64,000 bases of DNA, taken from positions 744,001 through 808,000 of the forward strand of contig NZ_MAYG01000001.1 of the NCBI RefSeq assembly GCF_001684965.1, read 5' to 3'. This document shows positions 63,470 through 64,000 of the stretch, in pieces (the stretch's first letter is position 1; the number at the start of each line of letters is the position of its first letter). The translations under genes were made by a program, and so were the position numbers. Under the pieces are notes generated by a model. That model was not told the DNA's origin, made no database searches, and worked only from the letters and a program-made list of their open reading frames with translations. The DNA comes from Chryseobacterium arthrosphaerae (GTDB lineage: Bacteria > Bacteroidota > Bacteroidia > Flavobacteriales > Weeksellaceae).

Positions 63470-64000
63470 ATGTCAACAACAACACCCAAAGTGGCTGTAA
63501 TCGGCCTTGGAAACATTGGAAAAACTATTGCAGGAAACCTGATCAAAGGAAACCGTGAAATTATTATCGCCGGTAGAAAGATAGAGGACGCCCGATCTCT
63601 GGCAAAACAGCTTGGTCCGCTGGCCACTGCCGAAGATACAGCCTCAGCAATTGTGGATGCTGATATCATCATCATGTCGGTTTGGTTTAATGTTGAGCAG
63701 GAATTGCTGTCACAATACCGGGATTTATTGAAAAATAAAATCATCATCGATCCTTCCAATCCTATTGCACCGGATGAAAAAGGTGGTTTCAGAAAAATCA
63801 TTGATGAATCGGAAAGTGCCGGTGAAATTATTTCTGCAAAAATACCTGAAGAAACAAGATTAGTAAAGGCATTTGGAACTTTAGGAGCAGCATCTTTACA
63901 AACAGCTGCTTTCCAGGGCCCGGAACAAGCAGTCTTATTCTATGCAAGCAATGACAGCAGCGTGGATAAAGACGTTGAACAGCTTATTGCCGATAGTGGT
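63470..64000 (+). CDS. NADPH-dependent reductase-like protein (F420-type), partial
   Basis: The frame is open from the ATG at 63470 to the window edge, giving 177 codons with no stop, so the 3' end is missing. The N-terminal Rossmann motif VAVIGLGNIGKTIAGNLI is at residues 8-25. The segment IIIAGRK near 36 and the later IDPSNPI near 103 are usual for NADPH-dependent F420 reductase-like proteins. The family often includes oxidoreductases with other electron carriers. It is preceded by a strong promoter and direct repeats. Confidence 0.88.
   Translation, partial: MSTTTPKVAVIGLGNIGKTIAGNLIKGNREIIIAGRKIEDARSLAKQLGPLATAEDTASAIVDADIIIMSVWFNVEQELLSQYRDLLKNKIIIDPSNPIAPDEKGGFRKIIDESESAGEIISAKIPEETRLVKAFGTLGAASLQTAAFQGPEQAVLFYASNDSSVDKDVEQLIADSG

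Overview
The window is AT-rich chromosomal DNA from a member of the phylum Bacteroidota, most likely a flavobacterium of the Chryseobacterium type (Weeksellaceae). The reasons are: promoters of the form TTG-N17-23-TAnnTTTG instead of E. coli-type -35/-10 boxes; few Shine-Dalgarno sequences; a type IX secretion (T9SS) C-terminal sorting domain; an ECF sigma / FecR / TonB-dependent receptor with STN domain; DUF2723, DUF2480 and DUF6624 proteins; and dispersed intergenic hairpin repeats. I see no insertion sequence, prophage, CRISPR array, rRNA or replication origin. The last gene runs off the right edge.

Layout. 0.2-4.7 kb: a short-chain dehydrogenase-like protein lacking the usual Tyr/Lys pair and a large DUF2723 membrane protein. 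5.0-9.9 kb: an AraC regulator divergent from a complete TolC/EmrA/EmrB-type tripartite efflux operon. 10.3-12.5 kb: an MccF-like S66 peptidase, then a MarR regulator with a small membrane protein. 12.7-13.1 kb: three identical tRNA-Lys(UUU) genes as a 137-bp tandem repeat. 13.4-16.5 kb: two paralogous TPR / transmembrane / HTH proteins. 17.2-21.0 kb: an AraC regulator with a Tet(X)-like flavin monooxygenase, a Crp/Fnr protein, and a ketopantoate reductase-like enzyme. 21.1-25.5 kb: a redox island in which a SufR-like Fe-S regulator is divergent from superoxide dismutase, DUF2480, flavin reductase, ferredoxin reductase and two ferredoxins. 26.1-37.8 kb: an ECF sigma/FecR/TonB receptor system followed by two beta-helix lipoproteins, a T9SS cargo protein, a lipoprotein and an S41 protease. 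37.8-42.4 kb: intergenic repeats, a sterol-desaturase-family protein, and a MarR/UvrA-like pair. 42.5-44.3 kb: an ECF41-type sigma factor with azoreductase and NTF2-like genes. 44.5-51.1 kb: a 1883-residue modular secreted protein and an S74 tail-fibre-type protein. 51.2-64.0 kb: TetR, membrane, JmjC-like, peptidase, PutP, ABC, NTPase, DUF6624, Crp/Fnr and NADP-binding genes.

The two strongest regulatory findings come from reading the promoters. (1) The ECF41-type sigma gene and the azoreductase gene behind it carry the same bipartite element, TGTCACA-N16-TGTC, which closely resembles the promoter motif I recall for ECF41 sigma factors, so this looks like a self-contained autoregulated module. 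(2) In the redox island, inverted repeats built from the same AACAAC/GTTGTT half-site lie on the -33 element of the sod promoter and just after the -7 element of the sufR-like promoter, so one Fe-S sensor probably controls both directions.

Several starts were moved inward from the longest reading frame, because the longer form uses TTG or GTG or begins upstream of a good promoter or signal peptide: 5792, 19285, 20049, 26964, 34297, 43401, 53733, 53997 and 60837.
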